DNA of 64,000 nt from Chryseobacterium phosphatilyticum (lineage in GTDB: Bacteria; Bacteroidota; Bacteroidia; Flavobacteriales; Weeksellaceae), in NCBI RefSeq assembly GCF_002899825.2, contig NZ_PPED02000002.1, positions 286,159 to 350,158 of the forward strand, read 5' to 3'. The notes under the pieces are model-generated. The model was not told the DNA's origin, made no database searches, and saw only the letters and a program-made list of their open reading frames with translations. Of this stretch, positions 44,501-54,022 are shown in pieces. Position 1 is the first letter of the stretch, and every line of letters begins with the position of its first letter. Position numbers and translations under genes: made by a program.

Positions 44501-44535
44501 GAAATATCTCATTTAACGTAAAAATTAACTTCTAG
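41509..44535 (+). CDS. SusC/RagA-type TonB-dependent outer-membrane transporter (1)
   Basis: A 1008 aa TonB-dependent receptor with signal peptide (MKKLTTSLLVLMLTSSVAIA). After a short Lys-rich segment comes KTKEIEGVVVTALGIKREK, the TonB box and SusC hinge, then the plug (VLKGAAATALYGARAQNGAVI) and a barrel ending in a KINF-like C-terminus. The usual N-terminal carboxypeptidase-regulatory-like extension of SusC is not present. It is followed six bases later by its SusD partner. Substrate unknown; no glycan enzymes are nearby. Confidence 0.9.
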   Translation: MKKLTTSLLVLMLTSSVAIANAQEKKNDTVKTKEIEGVVVTALGIKREKRSLGYATQEVKGEAVNKNPTTNFLNNLSGKVAGLEIKQSTNFGGSINVVTRGYKSILGDNQALFVVDGVPVMNKNINSTNQTNGAGGYDYGSSVSDINPNDIETINVLKGAAATALYGARAQNGAVIITTKRGKKNKEGIGMEFSSSITVSSVDKSTFPTYQSQYGQGYGGSSFPGTYQGSPIVGFGNDASYGSAYDGSMVWQYGAFIPGSPTEGKLTPWKMAENGPITFFEKATNYVNSISFSGGNDVATYRFGYTNTNATDIMPNSELIKNNFTGNASYKLTDKLTANFYASYITQKTTGRNTTGYNDNIMTNFRQWWPTNVDIKDLQNLYKMSGKNYTWNMRSRTDLRPAFWDNPYFQRYENYQNDSKDRFAGNFSLSYDVSKDINLLFRAGRDTYTMMVEERKAVGSYTGNTFGLNVVNQPSGYALSEYKFSETNYDFIGTYKKNITDDFNVNALLGGNINVQRDYSNQQSTSGGLSVAGLYTIANSASSPARPIISDLSKYIYGVFGQVSLGYKNTYYLEGTYRRDQTTALSAGNNVYWYPSVSASVVFSNLIQQNWLNFGKIRAAYAEVGSDTGADRLRNRYQSQPSFGDVLVNAYNAILRNPELTSQSLKNIEFGIEARLFNNRLGFDVSWFQNKGFQQILPLPVSLANGVTAKFANAGELTTRGFEVSVNATPIKTDNFSWDLNLNWSNPWTKVTSLNPGIENITIGALQGGVSINAPLNGDYGSIWTSDYVYDSNGQRIVGPNGAYLVTDKAIYDQGSFQARWTAGLNNTINYKNLSLSFLIDWRQGGKVYSLDQFYGYGTGLYPDSVGFNDLGNPIRNTLANGGGVIMPGVMVDPNNPGHYIPNTIRLDKSQSSQVLQTDLPGAAYIYDASFVKLREVAITYRFDKKIFNSKFIQGMSMSLIGNNLWIIHKNLPYADPEAGLSSGNIQGYQSGVMPGTRNISFNVKINF

Positions 44536-44540
44536 AAATT

Positions 44541-45971
44541 ATGAAAAAATATATAATAATATTAACATTACCATTTTTGTTTGCAGGTTGTCGAACCAGT
44601 GAAGATGTCAACTCGGATCCGCATGCGAGTTATGAAACACAGCCGGAACCGTTGCTTACTTATGCACAAAAAGAATTAAGTGATTATTTAACAACACCAA
44701 GTGTTAATGAGAATAATTCCAGGTTGATGATGCAATATTGGCAGGAAACTATTTATGTGAATGAGAGTAATTATGACTTTACTAATCGTAATGTATCCAA
44801 TAATGTCTGGAGAGATAATTATGTAAATGTTTTAATGAATCTTAATCAGGCTTCTAAAATAATCACGGCATATGTACCGACATTTGCAGAGGCTGCAGCC
44901 TGGCCTGCAAAAAGAGATAATCAGCTTGCTATATTGGATATTATGAAAGTGTATACCTATCAGGTCTTAGTAGATGCTTATGGGGATATTCCTTATACGC
45001 AGTCGCTGGATAATGATAAATATCCTCTTCCGAAATATGACAATGCTGCAACAATTTATGCAGACTTGATTACAAGGCTCAATACTGATGTGAATAAATT
45101 ATCTTCTACGGGAGGTACTTTTGGTAACGGTGATATTTTCTATAAAGGAGATATTGGGAAATGGAAGAAATTTGGAAATTCTTTATTGTTAAAATTGGGG
45201 ATAGCGTTGGCTGATGTTAATCCAACTTTAGCCCAGGCAACAGTTAACCAGGCTATTGCTGGTGGAGTGTTTTCTTCTTCTGCAGACAACTGTAAATTTC
45301 AATACTTAGCAGCTTCTCCTAATCAAAGTCCAATGTATTTAGAAACAGCGTCAAGAGATGATTTTGTTGGTGGAAAAACTTTGGTAGATTATATGAATGC
45401 TACTAATGACCCAAGAATAGCTGAATATTATACAGATGTTGACGGTGTATATATTGGCCAGGTAATTGGAGCTCCTGCTGATTTTGCATCGTTTTCAAAT
45501 GCCGGAAGTTTTGCTTATACCAGTACTACTCCGGGAATTGTATTAAGTTATACTGAAGTGTCTTTTTATCTTGCTGAAGCAGCTGCAAGATGGGGGATTG
45601 GAGGGGCTCCGGCAGCACTGTATGATTCTGCTGTAACTTCTTCTTTCACAGATTGGAATTTAACGGCTGATGCTGCTGGGTACCTTGCTGCTCATCCTTA
45701 TGACGCTTCCAACTGGAAAAAATCAATTGGAGAACAGGCTTGGGTAGCAATGTATAATCAAGCAGTGATATCATGGAATTTTTATAGAAGACTTGATTAC
45801 CCGCAATTAGTAGCTCCTGCTACTGCGATTCCTAATGCAGGCGGGAAAGTTCCGGTAAGACTTCAGTATCCACCTTTGGAATCTACCACCAATGGTACTA
45901 ATTATGCTGCAGCTAGTGCTGCAATCGGTGGTGATAAATTAACGACCAAAATATTCTGGGATGTTAATTAA
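44541..45971 (+). CDS. SusD/RagB-type outer-membrane lipoprotein (1)
   Basis: A 476 aa SusD-like_2 type protein. Signal with lipobox LFAGC (Cys17). TPR-like helices follow: LMMQYWQETIYVNESNYDF, VDAYGDIPYTQSLD, WKKFGNSLLLKLGIAL. It ends IGGDKLTTKIFWDVN, a phrase shared with SusD 2 and, more loosely, 3. It caps the SusC barrel and binds substrate at the surface. Its stop is followed by the cassette terminator. Confidence 0.88.
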   Translation: MKKYIIILTLPFLFAGCRTSEDVNSDPHASYETQPEPLLTYAQKELSDYLTTPSVNENNSRLMMQYWQETIYVNESNYDFTNRNVSNNVWRDNYVNVLMNLNQASKIITAYVPTFAEAAAWPAKRDNQLAILDIMKVYTYQVLVDAYGDIPYTQSLDNDKYPLPKYDNAATIYADLITRLNTDVNKLSSTGGTFGNGDIFYKGDIGKWKKFGNSLLLKLGIALADVNPTLAQATVNQAIAGGVFSSSADNCKFQYLAASPNQSPMYLETASRDDFVGGKTLVDYMNATNDPRIAEYYTDVDGVYIGQVIGAPADFASFSNAGSFAYTSTTPGIVLSYTEVSFYLAEAAARWGIGGAPAALYDSAVTSSFTDWNLTADAAGYLAAHPYDASNWKKSIGEQAWVAMYNQAVISWNFYRRLDYPQLVAPATAIPNAGGKVPVRLQYPPLESTTNGTNYAAASAAIGGDKLTTKIFWDVN

Positions 45972-46002
45972 TATTTGATTTTTTATACAACATTCATATT
46001 AT

Positions 46003-46025
46003 ACCGCCTTCGGGCGGTTTTTTTT
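46003..46025 (+). terminator. Terminator of cassette 1
   Basis: ACCGCC-TTCG-GGCGGT followed by T's. The flank AACATTCATATTAT before it recurs in cassette 2. Confidence 0.9.
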
Positions 46026-46389
46026 GGTAATAAGGTCTTTGTAGGGAAAATTTAAGGTTAATAAAATTAATATGCTGAGCATAATATTTTTATTGTCTTA
46101 TTTAGAGATTTTACTGTTTTTAATTTCATGATATTGATTTGCAATGTGTTAATGGATGAAGTTTTCAGCAATATATAGATATTATCAATTTAATTGATTG
46201 TTATTGTTTCTTAAAAAAAAATAATATTTATTTGTGATGATTTTGTTAAATATTTTAGTTTTAACTTAATTTAATACTTTTTTAGTGTCTTTGTTTCTTG
46301 ATTATTGAACAAATGTTAATTTTTTTCAATTTTTCTTTGTGTTGTTAAGAAAGTTTTACAAATTTGTGACGTACAAAATTAATTTAGAT
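46026..46389. other. Spacer between SusCD cassettes 1 and 2
   Basis: About 360 bases, AT-rich; contains the susC 2 promoter at 46336-46366. No small gene or RNA seen. Confidence 0.5.
46336..46366 (+). promoter_or_regulatory. Conserved promoter of susC 2
   Basis: TTTG 46336-46339, 19-base spacer, CAAATTTG 46359-46366; identical geometry to cassettes 1 and 3. Confidence 0.65.
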
Positions 46390-49389
46390 ATGAAGAAACT
46401 AACAACAGGTCTTCTTGTTTTGGTATTGTCTTCCTCTATTGCTGTTGCTCATGCTCAGGAAAAGAAAGATACTCTTAAAACAAAAGAAATCGAAGGGGTC
46501 GTAGTAACTGCACTCGGAATCAAGAGAGAGAAAAAATCTTTGGGATATGCTTCCCAGGAAATTAAAGGGGGTGCTCTTTCAGATGGAACCACAAATACCG
46601 GAAATATTGCTGCGCAGTTATCAGGTAAAGTAGCTGGTCTTAATGTTACTACCAATAACAATTTTGGAGGATCTTCCAATTTATTGATCAGAGGGGTGAA
46701 AACATTAGGTGGAGGTAATCCACTCATCGTTATTGATGGATCGCCTGTTAACAATACCTACACTCAAGAAAAAAATATTGACTATGGTAATGCCCTATCT
46801 GATATTAATCAGGAGGATATTGAATCCATCAATGTTCTGAAAGGAGCTGCGGCATCTGCTCTTTATGGTGAAAGAGGATTGAATGGGGTTATTGTCATTA
46901 CTACCAAAAACGGAAAAGGAAAAGATGATGGATCTTGGGGGGTAACATTTTCATCAGCGATTCAGGTAGGATTTATTGATAAATCTACTTTCCCTGAATA
47001 TCAGACAAAATATGGTGCCGGATATGCTCAGAAATTCGGAGCACAGGCACCTGATGGTTTAAATTACGCTAACTTTGGTGCAGATGCTTCATGGGGTCCA
47101 AAGTTTGATCCTAATCTAATGGTGTACCAGTGGGATTCTTTTAATCCCCTATCCCCCAATGCAGGAAAAGCAACTCCTTGGGTAGCGGCAAAAAATGGAC
47201 CAATTAAGTTTTTCAACAATCCTGCCTCTTACATCAATAGTGTAACGTTAGAAAAAGGGCAAAAAGGGAAAAATATCAGCTTTACATATGAAAATATGAT
47301 GTCTGACGGGCTAATGCCTAACTCGCATCTGAATAAAAATAATTTCTCTTTAAAGATTAATTATGATCTGACTCCTAAATTACATTCTACTTTTTATTCT
47401 ACCTTGACTTTGCAGGATACAAAAGGGAGAAGTATTACAGGGTATTCAAACAATACTGTGACAGGTTTCAGACAATGGTGGCAAACCAACGTTGATCTGA
47501 ACGATCTTGAGAGCATATACTTAGCGAATGTTGATCCTAAAGTAGCGAGCGCGGCCAATAACTATGGTAACGTTACATGGAGCAGAAAATCTGCGGCTAA
47601 CGGAGCGCCTGCTTATTGGAACAACCCATATTTCCAGGCCTATCAAAACTATACGTCAGATAAAAGATACAGAAGCTTTACGTATGCACAGGTAACATAT
47701 GATCTATTAGATAATATTACAGTTACAGGAAAAGTTTCATATGACAGATCAAATCTTATGGCTGAAAACAGATTAGCTTTTGGCTCTCTTCCACAGGCTT
47801 TTGGGCAATCTAATAATTCAATTGGTTCTGGTTATGCAAGACGTGATGTACTTAGAAATGAGACCAACTATGATTTGATGGTAAATTATAAATTTGACAT
47901 TACAGATAATATTAATGTTTCTGGGGTTGTAGGAGGAAATATAAGACGAAATTATATGAACTCTGTTTATGCTTCCACGGAAGGAGGATTGGTTGTACCG
48001 GGAATTTATGCATTATCTAATTCTAAAAAAGCACCTTTAGCTTCTGATGAAATTGAATCAATCACACAAACCAACTCAGGTTATGTTACTGCCTCATTTG
48101 ATTTCTTTAAAAAATTCTATCTGGATGGAACCTGGAGAGTAGATCAAAGCTCAACATTACCAGCAGGTAATAACGTGTACAATTATCCTTCTGTAACAGG
48201 AGCGTTGATTATGTCTGAGATTCTGGATACTAAAAGTTGGATGAATTTTTGGAAATTAAGAGCCAACTATGCAGAAGTAGGGGGGACAGCAGACCCTTAT
48301 CAATTGGTTAACAATTATAGATCTGCAGGTATCTTATCTAATACCGGAATATATAATCCAATATTAAGTCAACCGAATCCTAATCTTAAACCTCAACGAT
48401 CTAAGGAATTTGAAGTAGGTACTGAAGTACACTTTTTAAGAGACAGAATTACACTTGATGTTGCTTATTATAAAACAAAAACAGTTGACCAGATTATTAC
48501 TCTTCCTGTTTCTTCAGGAACCGGATTTACAGGGAAAGTAATTAATGCAGGAAGAATTGATAATAGTGGAGTTGAAGTACAGTTAGGATTAGTTCCGATA
48601 AAATCAAAAGATTTTACATGGAATATTGATGTTAACTGGTCTAAAAACAAAAACGAAGTTATCGATTTGTATCCAGGAATTACCAATCTTTTATTGAATA
48701 GTTTCCAGGGTGGTGTATCTCTAAATGCAAGAGTAGGTGAAGCTTGGGGAACTTTGGTTGGTGCCGATTATACATATGTGAATGGGCAAAAGGTTATTGA
48801 TCCGAAAACAGGCAAATATTTACAAAATCCTAATCAGGTAATTGGTAATACTACCCCGGATTGGATTGGAGGTATTAGAAACAGCTTTAGCTATAAAGGA
48901 TTCTCTTTAAGCTTCTTAATTGATATGCGTAAAGGAGGGGATATATTCTCAACGGATATGTATTATGGATTATCATCGGGTCTTTATAAAGAGACAGCTG
49001 AAGGAGATTACAGAGATAAACCTATCGTTTTGCCGGGAGTTTTTCCTGACGGTACTCCAAACAATATCGGATTATCGCCGTTTGCTGATAATAATGCTGC
49101 TGTAGGATATAAAACACAGCCTTCTAGAGAGTTTGTTTATGATGGTTCTTTCATTAAACTAAGAGAAGCAAGTATTGGATATACCCTTCCAAAATCAGTA
49201 TTGGCAGGGACTAAAATCTATGATGCAAAAATCTCTATTGTAGGAAGAAATCTGTGGATTATTCATAAAAATTTACCATATGCAGATCCTGAAGCTATGG
49301 TCGGCGGAGGTATCAACTCTTACGGTTGGTCTATTGGTTCAATGCCAACGACAAGAGACCTTGGGATCAATGTCACATTTAAATTCTAA
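46390..49389 (+). CDS. SusC/RagA-type TonB-dependent outer-membrane transporter (2)
   Basis: A 999 aa receptor. The ATG at 46390 gives MKKLTTGLLVLVLSSSIAVA, the same signal type as copies 1 and 3; an in-frame TTG at 46339 lies inside the promoter and is rejected. TonB box region KTKEIEGVVVTALGIKREK, plug (VLKGAAASALYGERGLNGVIV), barrel, C-terminal NVTFKF. Lacks the N-terminal carboxypeptidase-like domain. Followed by its SusD 12 bases downstream. Differs from copies 1 and 3 strongly in the barrel, so substrate probably differs. Confidence 0.9.
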   Translation: MKKLTTGLLVLVLSSSIAVAHAQEKKDTLKTKEIEGVVVTALGIKREKKSLGYASQEIKGGALSDGTTNTGNIAAQLSGKVAGLNVTTNNNFGGSSNLLIRGVKTLGGGNPLIVIDGSPVNNTYTQEKNIDYGNALSDINQEDIESINVLKGAAASALYGERGLNGVIVITTKNGKGKDDGSWGVTFSSAIQVGFIDKSTFPEYQTKYGAGYAQKFGAQAPDGLNYANFGADASWGPKFDPNLMVYQWDSFNPLSPNAGKATPWVAAKNGPIKFFNNPASYINSVTLEKGQKGKNISFTYENMMSDGLMPNSHLNKNNFSLKINYDLTPKLHSTFYSTLTLQDTKGRSITGYSNNTVTGFRQWWQTNVDLNDLESIYLANVDPKVASAANNYGNVTWSRKSAANGAPAYWNNPYFQAYQNYTSDKRYRSFTYAQVTYDLLDNITVTGKVSYDRSNLMAENRLAFGSLPQAFGQSNNSIGSGYARRDVLRNETNYDLMVNYKFDITDNINVSGVVGGNIRRNYMNSVYASTEGGLVVPGIYALSNSKKAPLASDEIESITQTNSGYVTASFDFFKKFYLDGTWRVDQSSTLPAGNNVYNYPSVTGALIMSEILDTKSWMNFWKLRANYAEVGGTADPYQLVNNYRSAGILSNTGIYNPILSQPNPNLKPQRSKEFEVGTEVHFLRDRITLDVAYYKTKTVDQIITLPVSSGTGFTGKVINAGRIDNSGVEVQLGLVPIKSKDFTWNIDVNWSKNKNEVIDLYPGITNLLLNSFQGGVSLNARVGEAWGTLVGADYTYVNGQKVIDPKTGKYLQNPNQVIGNTTPDWIGGIRNSFSYKGFSLSFLIDMRKGGDIFSTDMYYGLSSGLYKETAEGDYRDKPIVLPGVFPDGTPNNIGLSPFADNNAAVGYKTQPSREFVYDGSFIKLREASIGYTLPKSVLAGTKIYDAKISIVGRNLWIIHKNLPYADPEAMVGGGINSYGWSIGSMPTTRDLGINVTFKF

Positions 49390-49401
49390 ATTACTTTAAA
49401 A

Positions 49402-50823
49402 ATGAAAAATATTATAAAAATAAGTTTGTTGTCTGCATGTATTGGATTGGCTTTAAGTTCATGTCAAAGTGATTTAACTTCTCTTAACGATGATACTAAA
49501 CATCCGTCAATTCTCCCATCTGATAATTTATTAGCTACTGCTTTGTATCAGTCATCCTATTATATGGATAACCCAAGTGTAAATTTTAACAATTACAGAT
49601 TTTTTACACAGCAATGGGCGGAAACTCAATATCCGGATGAAACTCAATATAACCTGGTAACGCGTAACCAGCCTCGTGGTCATTTTAACAGAATGTATGT
49701 TTACAGTATGAACAACCTGAGACAAGCAAAAGCCAATTTGAAAAATGAAGTGGAATCTGATGATATTCGTGCTAATAAATTAGCTACCTTAGAAATTGAA
49801 GAAATTTTTATTTGGGAAAATTTGGTGGATACTTACGGTGACGTCCCTTATTCTGAGGCATTTAAACCAGATGAAATTTTAACTCCAAAATATGACGATG
49901 CTAAAACCATTTATCTTGATCTGATCAAAAGAATCGATGCGGTTACTGCAACCATAAAACCTGCTGCTACCGGATATGCTGATTTGGTATACGGAGGTAA
50001 TATGACCAAGTGGAGAAAATTTGCAAATTCCATTAAATTAAGATTAGGAATGAACCTGGCAGATGCTGATCCTGCATTAGCTAAAACTACTGTTGAGTCA
50101 GCAATCGCAGCAGGAGTTATTTCTTCTGACGATGAAGCATACAAATTCAAATATGATGGGGGGACGTTCTCGAATCCAGTATTTGATAACCTGGTAGCTT
50201 CTAACAGAAATGACTTTTTGCCTAGCGAACTAACCATCAAGACAATGAGTAACCTTGCAGATCCAAGAATGGAGGTATGGTTTACAAAAGTTAACGGAGT
50301 GTATAAAGGGGGTGTTTTTGGAGAATTAAATGATCCTTATACCAACTTCTCTCAGTTGAGCTCTTACTTCAGAAGTGCTACTACGGCATCAAACCTGCTA
50401 AGTTATGCAGAAGTTGCATTCTTAAAAGCTGAAGCAGCTTCAAGGGGATTTGCAGCAGGAGGTACAGCTGTTGATCTTTATGCAGCAGCAGTGGTAGAAT
50501 CTATGAGAGAAAATGGAATAAGTAAAATAGTTGCAGATGCATATGTAGCTGCCAATCCTTTAAACTTAGCAAACTGGAAACAATCTATTGGTACACAAGC
50601 ATGGATTGCGATGTTCAACAAAGGATTTGCAAGCTGGAACTTTACAAGACGTTTGGACTATCCAATTCTTGTGAATCCTCCAAAATCAAACTTATCTTCT
50701 GTACCATACAGAATGCCTTATTCTGACCAGGAATATGTATTGAATGGAGCTAATGTAAAAGCTGCCGGTGATAAAATTGGTGGTGACAAAGCGACTACAA
50801 AACTGTTCTGGGATAAAAACTAG
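49402..50823 (+). CDS. SusD/RagB-type outer-membrane lipoprotein (2)
   Basis: A 473 aa SusD-like protein with lipobox ending LALSSC (Cys21). Conserved segments: FFTQQWAETQYPDETQYNL, WENLVDTYGDVPYSEAF, WRKFANSIKLRLGMNLAD, and the end IGGDKATTKLFWDKN. Pairs with SusC 2. Confidence 0.88.
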   Translation: MKNIIKISLLSACIGLALSSCQSDLTSLNDDTKHPSILPSDNLLATALYQSSYYMDNPSVNFNNYRFFTQQWAETQYPDETQYNLVTRNQPRGHFNRMYVYSMNNLRQAKANLKNEVESDDIRANKLATLEIEEIFIWENLVDTYGDVPYSEAFKPDEILTPKYDDAKTIYLDLIKRIDAVTATIKPAATGYADLVYGGNMTKWRKFANSIKLRLGMNLADADPALAKTTVESAIAAGVISSDDEAYKFKYDGGTFSNPVFDNLVASNRNDFLPSELTIKTMSNLADPRMEVWFTKVNGVYKGGVFGELNDPYTNFSQLSSYFRSATTASNLLSYAEVAFLKAEAASRGFAAGGTAVDLYAAAVVESMRENGISKIVADAYVAANPLNLANWKQSIGTQAWIAMFNKGFASWNFTRRLDYPILVNPPKSNLSSVPYRMPYSDQEYVLNGANVKAAGDKIGGDKATTKLFWDKN

Positions 50824-50851
50824 CACACACATTTAACAACATTCATATTAT

Positions 50852-50873
50852 ACCGCCTTCGGGCGGTTTTTTT
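50852..50873 (+). terminator. Terminator of cassette 2
   Basis: ACCGCC-TTCG-GGCGGT and a T-run, with the same upstream AACATTCATATTAT as cassette 1. Confidence 0.9.
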
Positions 50874-51045
50874 ATGGACTCATCTGAAATTTTATTTACT
50901 CCTGGAAAATGATATTTAGAGCGGTGATAAGCTTCGTTTGATTGGTTTTTTTTCTTAATATTTTAATTTTTGATATATTTTTTTAATTATTTCACATTAA
51001 TTATTGTGTTTTAGTGATGATTTTGTATTTTTTTTGTTTTTTTTC

Positions 51046-51076
51046 TTTGACTTGTTAAGAAAGTTTAACAAATTTG
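51046..51076 (+). promoter_or_regulatory. Conserved promoter of susC 3
   Basis: TTTG 51046-51049, 19-base spacer, CAAATTTG 51069-51076. Confidence 0.65.
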
Positions 51077-51100
51077 TGCGGATACAAAAATTATTTTGAT

Positions 51101-54022
51101 ATGAAGAAACTAAACACAAGTCTTCTTGTTTTAGTGTTAACTTCTTCTATAGCTGTCACAAATGCACAACAGAAGAAAGATACCATGAAAACAAAAGAAA
51201 TCGAAGGGGTAGTCGTTACCGCACTCGGAATTAAAAGAGAGAAAAAAGCCCTTGGGTATGCTTCTCAGGAGATTAAAGGGGATGTCATCTCAGATGCGGG
51301 GCAAACTAATGCTGTTAGCGCATTGTCCGGAAATGTTGCTGGGGTACAGGTTACGGCTCCCTCTAGTATGGGAGGTTCCACCAGAATAACAATGAGGGGA
51401 ATTAGTTCGGTTACGGGAGAAAACCGTCCGCTAATTATTGTTGATGGTATTCCTTTGGACAATTCAAATGTGAACGGTAGTGATACCGAAAGAGGTGCAG
51501 GAGGAAGAGATTATGGAGATGCAACGTTTGACATCAATCCGGATGATATTGAGAGTGTAACAGTATTGAAAGGCGGCCCTGCAGCTGCGTTGTACGGCTA
51601 TAGAGCTGGTAACGGAGCTATAATCTATACCACAAAATCTGCTAAAAGAGGTAAAACTGAAATCCAATTTAATACAGGTATCTCTTTTGAATCAATTTAT
51701 ATTAGACCCAAATTACAAAACCAATATGGAGGTGGTTTGCAGTCAAGTTTACCTACAGCAACAATTGATGGAAAAACCTATAATATTGTTGAATTTGGTA
51801 CTGATGAAAGCTGGGGTCCAAAATATGACCCCAATTTATATTATCTGGGGTGGAATTCATTTGATCCGGAATTTGGTAATGACTACATGAAATTGAAGAA
51901 ATGGGTGGCTCCAAACAAAGATGTTGACGATTTCTTTAGAGTTGGAACGACATATACAAATAATTTCTCTGTTTCCAGATCGTTTGAAAATACAAATGTA
52001 AGATTATCTTATACCAATACTAAAATTAATGGAATTGTTCCCAACTCAGAGATTAAAAAAGATAATTTTAGCTTAAATGTTAATACCCAACTATCCGAGA
52101 ATCTGAAAGCTGATGCCGTTTTTAATTATGTACGAACAGTAGGGTTTAACAGACCGGAACAAGGGTATGGAGATAATTCAGTTGCACAAAAATTCTATCA
52201 ATGGGGCCAGAGACAGCTTGATTTTTCAGAGTTGAAAGATTATAAATTAGCTAATGGTATGCAGAGGTCATGGAATAGAACGTCATGGGATGATGGAACC
52301 CCAAACTTTTCGGATAACCCATACTGGACGATCTACGAGAATACTTCAGATGATAGCCGAAATAGGTTCTTTGGAAATGCTGGTTTAACTTATAACTTTT
52401 CTAAAAAATTGTACGTTACCGGAAAGGTATATGGAGACACATATTCTCAGATGATAACTTCCAGGGTGGCTGTGGGGTCTGCCGCATTGTCAAAATATAA
52501 CATTCAGAAAAGAAATAATTCTGAATTCAATTATGAAGCGAGAATTCATTACAATGATAATTTCGGAGATTTTAGTTTAAATACATTTGCAGGATTCAAT
52601 ATAATGAATCGTAAATGGGATGTTTTAAATGGGAATTCCGTAGGTGGGTTGATAATTCCAGGTTTATATAATTTAGCTAATAGTAAAGAGGCTCCGCGTT
52701 CCTCTAATGCATCTTATAATTTAGGTGTACGAAGTTTATTTGCTTCAGTTTCAGTAGGGTATAGAGATTTTTTGTATTTAGAAGCCACTGGTAGAAATGA
52801 TTGGTTTTCCATGTTAAATGACGATCAGTTTTATCCCTCAGTTACAGGAAGTTTTGTATTCTCCAAAATACTAAATGTTGATTGGTTATCTTTTGGTAAA
52901 TTAAGAGCCGGATGGTCAAGAATTGCAGGAGGTTCAGATCCCTATATTAGAGGAACATACGCTTCTATAGAGACTCCATTCAACGGAAGTCCTGTATATT
53001 CCATGCCAAATACAAAAGGTGAGCCAATGATCAAACCTGAGATTAAAACTACAAAAGAGATTGGTTTAGAAATGAATTTCTTTAAAAACAGGTTAGGATT
53101 TGATGTTACTTACTATGATGTGAAAACTACTGATTTAATTATACCATTACCTATTGATCCGTCTACTGGTTACGGATTTAAGAGGATTAATGCCGGTGAA
53201 ATGACTAATAAAGGTATTGAAGCTATGGTTAATATTACTCCGGTTAAAAACAGTAATTTCTCATGGGACATGACTTGGAATTTTACCAAAAATAAAAATA
53301 AACTAGTCGAGTTACAAGGTGATCTTCAAAACTATATTTTAACAAATGCTCCTTTTAGAGCGCAACTTGCAGCTCAGGTCAGCTATTCGTATGGTGTGAT
53401 TTTGGGGACCGACTTTGTTTATGATGCAAATGGTGAAAAAGTAGTTGATAACACAGGTCGCTATAAAGCTTCCGAAATTAGATCTTTGGGTTCGGTTCTT
53501 CCCAATTATAATATGGGATTAAGAAATTCATTTAAATATAAAAATTTCGGTTTGTCATTTTTAATTGATATGCAACAAGGAGGTAAATATTTTTCAACAA
53601 CCCATATGTGGGGAATGTACACGGGGATGCTGGAAGAAACAGCTCTCGGAGGAAACAGGGAAGCAGGAGTTATACTTCCTGGGGTTAAAGAAAATGGTAC
53701 TCCCAATGATATAAGATTAAATGCACCAACATGGGGAAAATCTTTTTATAATACTGTTGACGCGCAAAATGTTTTTGATGCAAGCTATATCAAGCTGAGA
53801 GATATTACTTTATCTTATGATTTGCCAAAATCCCTTATTGGTAATTCTCTTCAGGGTATAAGAGTATCTGCTTTTGCCAGAAACTTGTTTGCCTGGAATC
53901 TTGATTTCAAAGGTATTGATCCTGAAAATACTTCGTATGGATCTGGTAACATTCAAGGCTTGGAAGGTGGTTCTCTGCCATCTACGAGAATGTACGGAAT
54001 TAATGTAAACTTTAAATTTTAA
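51101..54022 (+). CDS. SusC/RagA-type TonB-dependent outer-membrane transporter (3)
   Basis: A 973 aa receptor starting at ATG 51101 (MKKLNTSLLVLVLTSSIAVT); an in-frame start at 51074 would fall in the promoter. It has the same TonB-box region (KTKEIEGVVVTALGIKREKK), plug (VLKGGPAAALYGYRAGNGAI) and barrel with NVNFKF end. Lacks the N-terminal carboxypeptidase-like domain, as the other two. Its TAA overlaps the ATG of SusD 3 by one base. Confidence 0.9.
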   Translation: MKKLNTSLLVLVLTSSIAVTNAQQKKDTMKTKEIEGVVVTALGIKREKKALGYASQEIKGDVISDAGQTNAVSALSGNVAGVQVTAPSSMGGSTRITMRGISSVTGENRPLIIVDGIPLDNSNVNGSDTERGAGGRDYGDATFDINPDDIESVTVLKGGPAAALYGYRAGNGAIIYTTKSAKRGKTEIQFNTGISFESIYIRPKLQNQYGGGLQSSLPTATIDGKTYNIVEFGTDESWGPKYDPNLYYLGWNSFDPEFGNDYMKLKKWVAPNKDVDDFFRVGTTYTNNFSVSRSFENTNVRLSYTNTKINGIVPNSEIKKDNFSLNVNTQLSENLKADAVFNYVRTVGFNRPEQGYGDNSVAQKFYQWGQRQLDFSELKDYKLANGMQRSWNRTSWDDGTPNFSDNPYWTIYENTSDDSRNRFFGNAGLTYNFSKKLYVTGKVYGDTYSQMITSRVAVGSAALSKYNIQKRNNSEFNYEARIHYNDNFGDFSLNTFAGFNIMNRKWDVLNGNSVGGLIIPGLYNLANSKEAPRSSNASYNLGVRSLFASVSVGYRDFLYLEATGRNDWFSMLNDDQFYPSVTGSFVFSKILNVDWLSFGKLRAGWSRIAGGSDPYIRGTYASIETPFNGSPVYSMPNTKGEPMIKPEIKTTKEIGLEMNFFKNRLGFDVTYYDVKTTDLIIPLPIDPSTGYGFKRINAGEMTNKGIEAMVNITPVKNSNFSWDMTWNFTKNKNKLVELQGDLQNYILTNAPFRAQLAAQVSYSYGVILGTDFVYDANGEKVVDNTGRYKASEIRSLGSVLPNYNMGLRNSFKYKNFGLSFLIDMQQGGKYFSTTHMWGMYTGMLEETALGGNREAGVILPGVKENGTPNDIRLNAPTWGKSFYNTVDAQNVFDASYIKLRDITLSYDLPKSLIGNSLQGIRVSAFARNLFAWNLDFKGIDPENTSYGSGNIQGLEGGSLPSTRMYGINVNFKF

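Noticed and set aside
46339..46389. N-terminal extension of SusC 2 from a TTG at 46339
   Set aside because: It lies inside the conserved promoter shared by all three cassettes; ATG 46390 starts the same signal peptide as copies 1 and 3.
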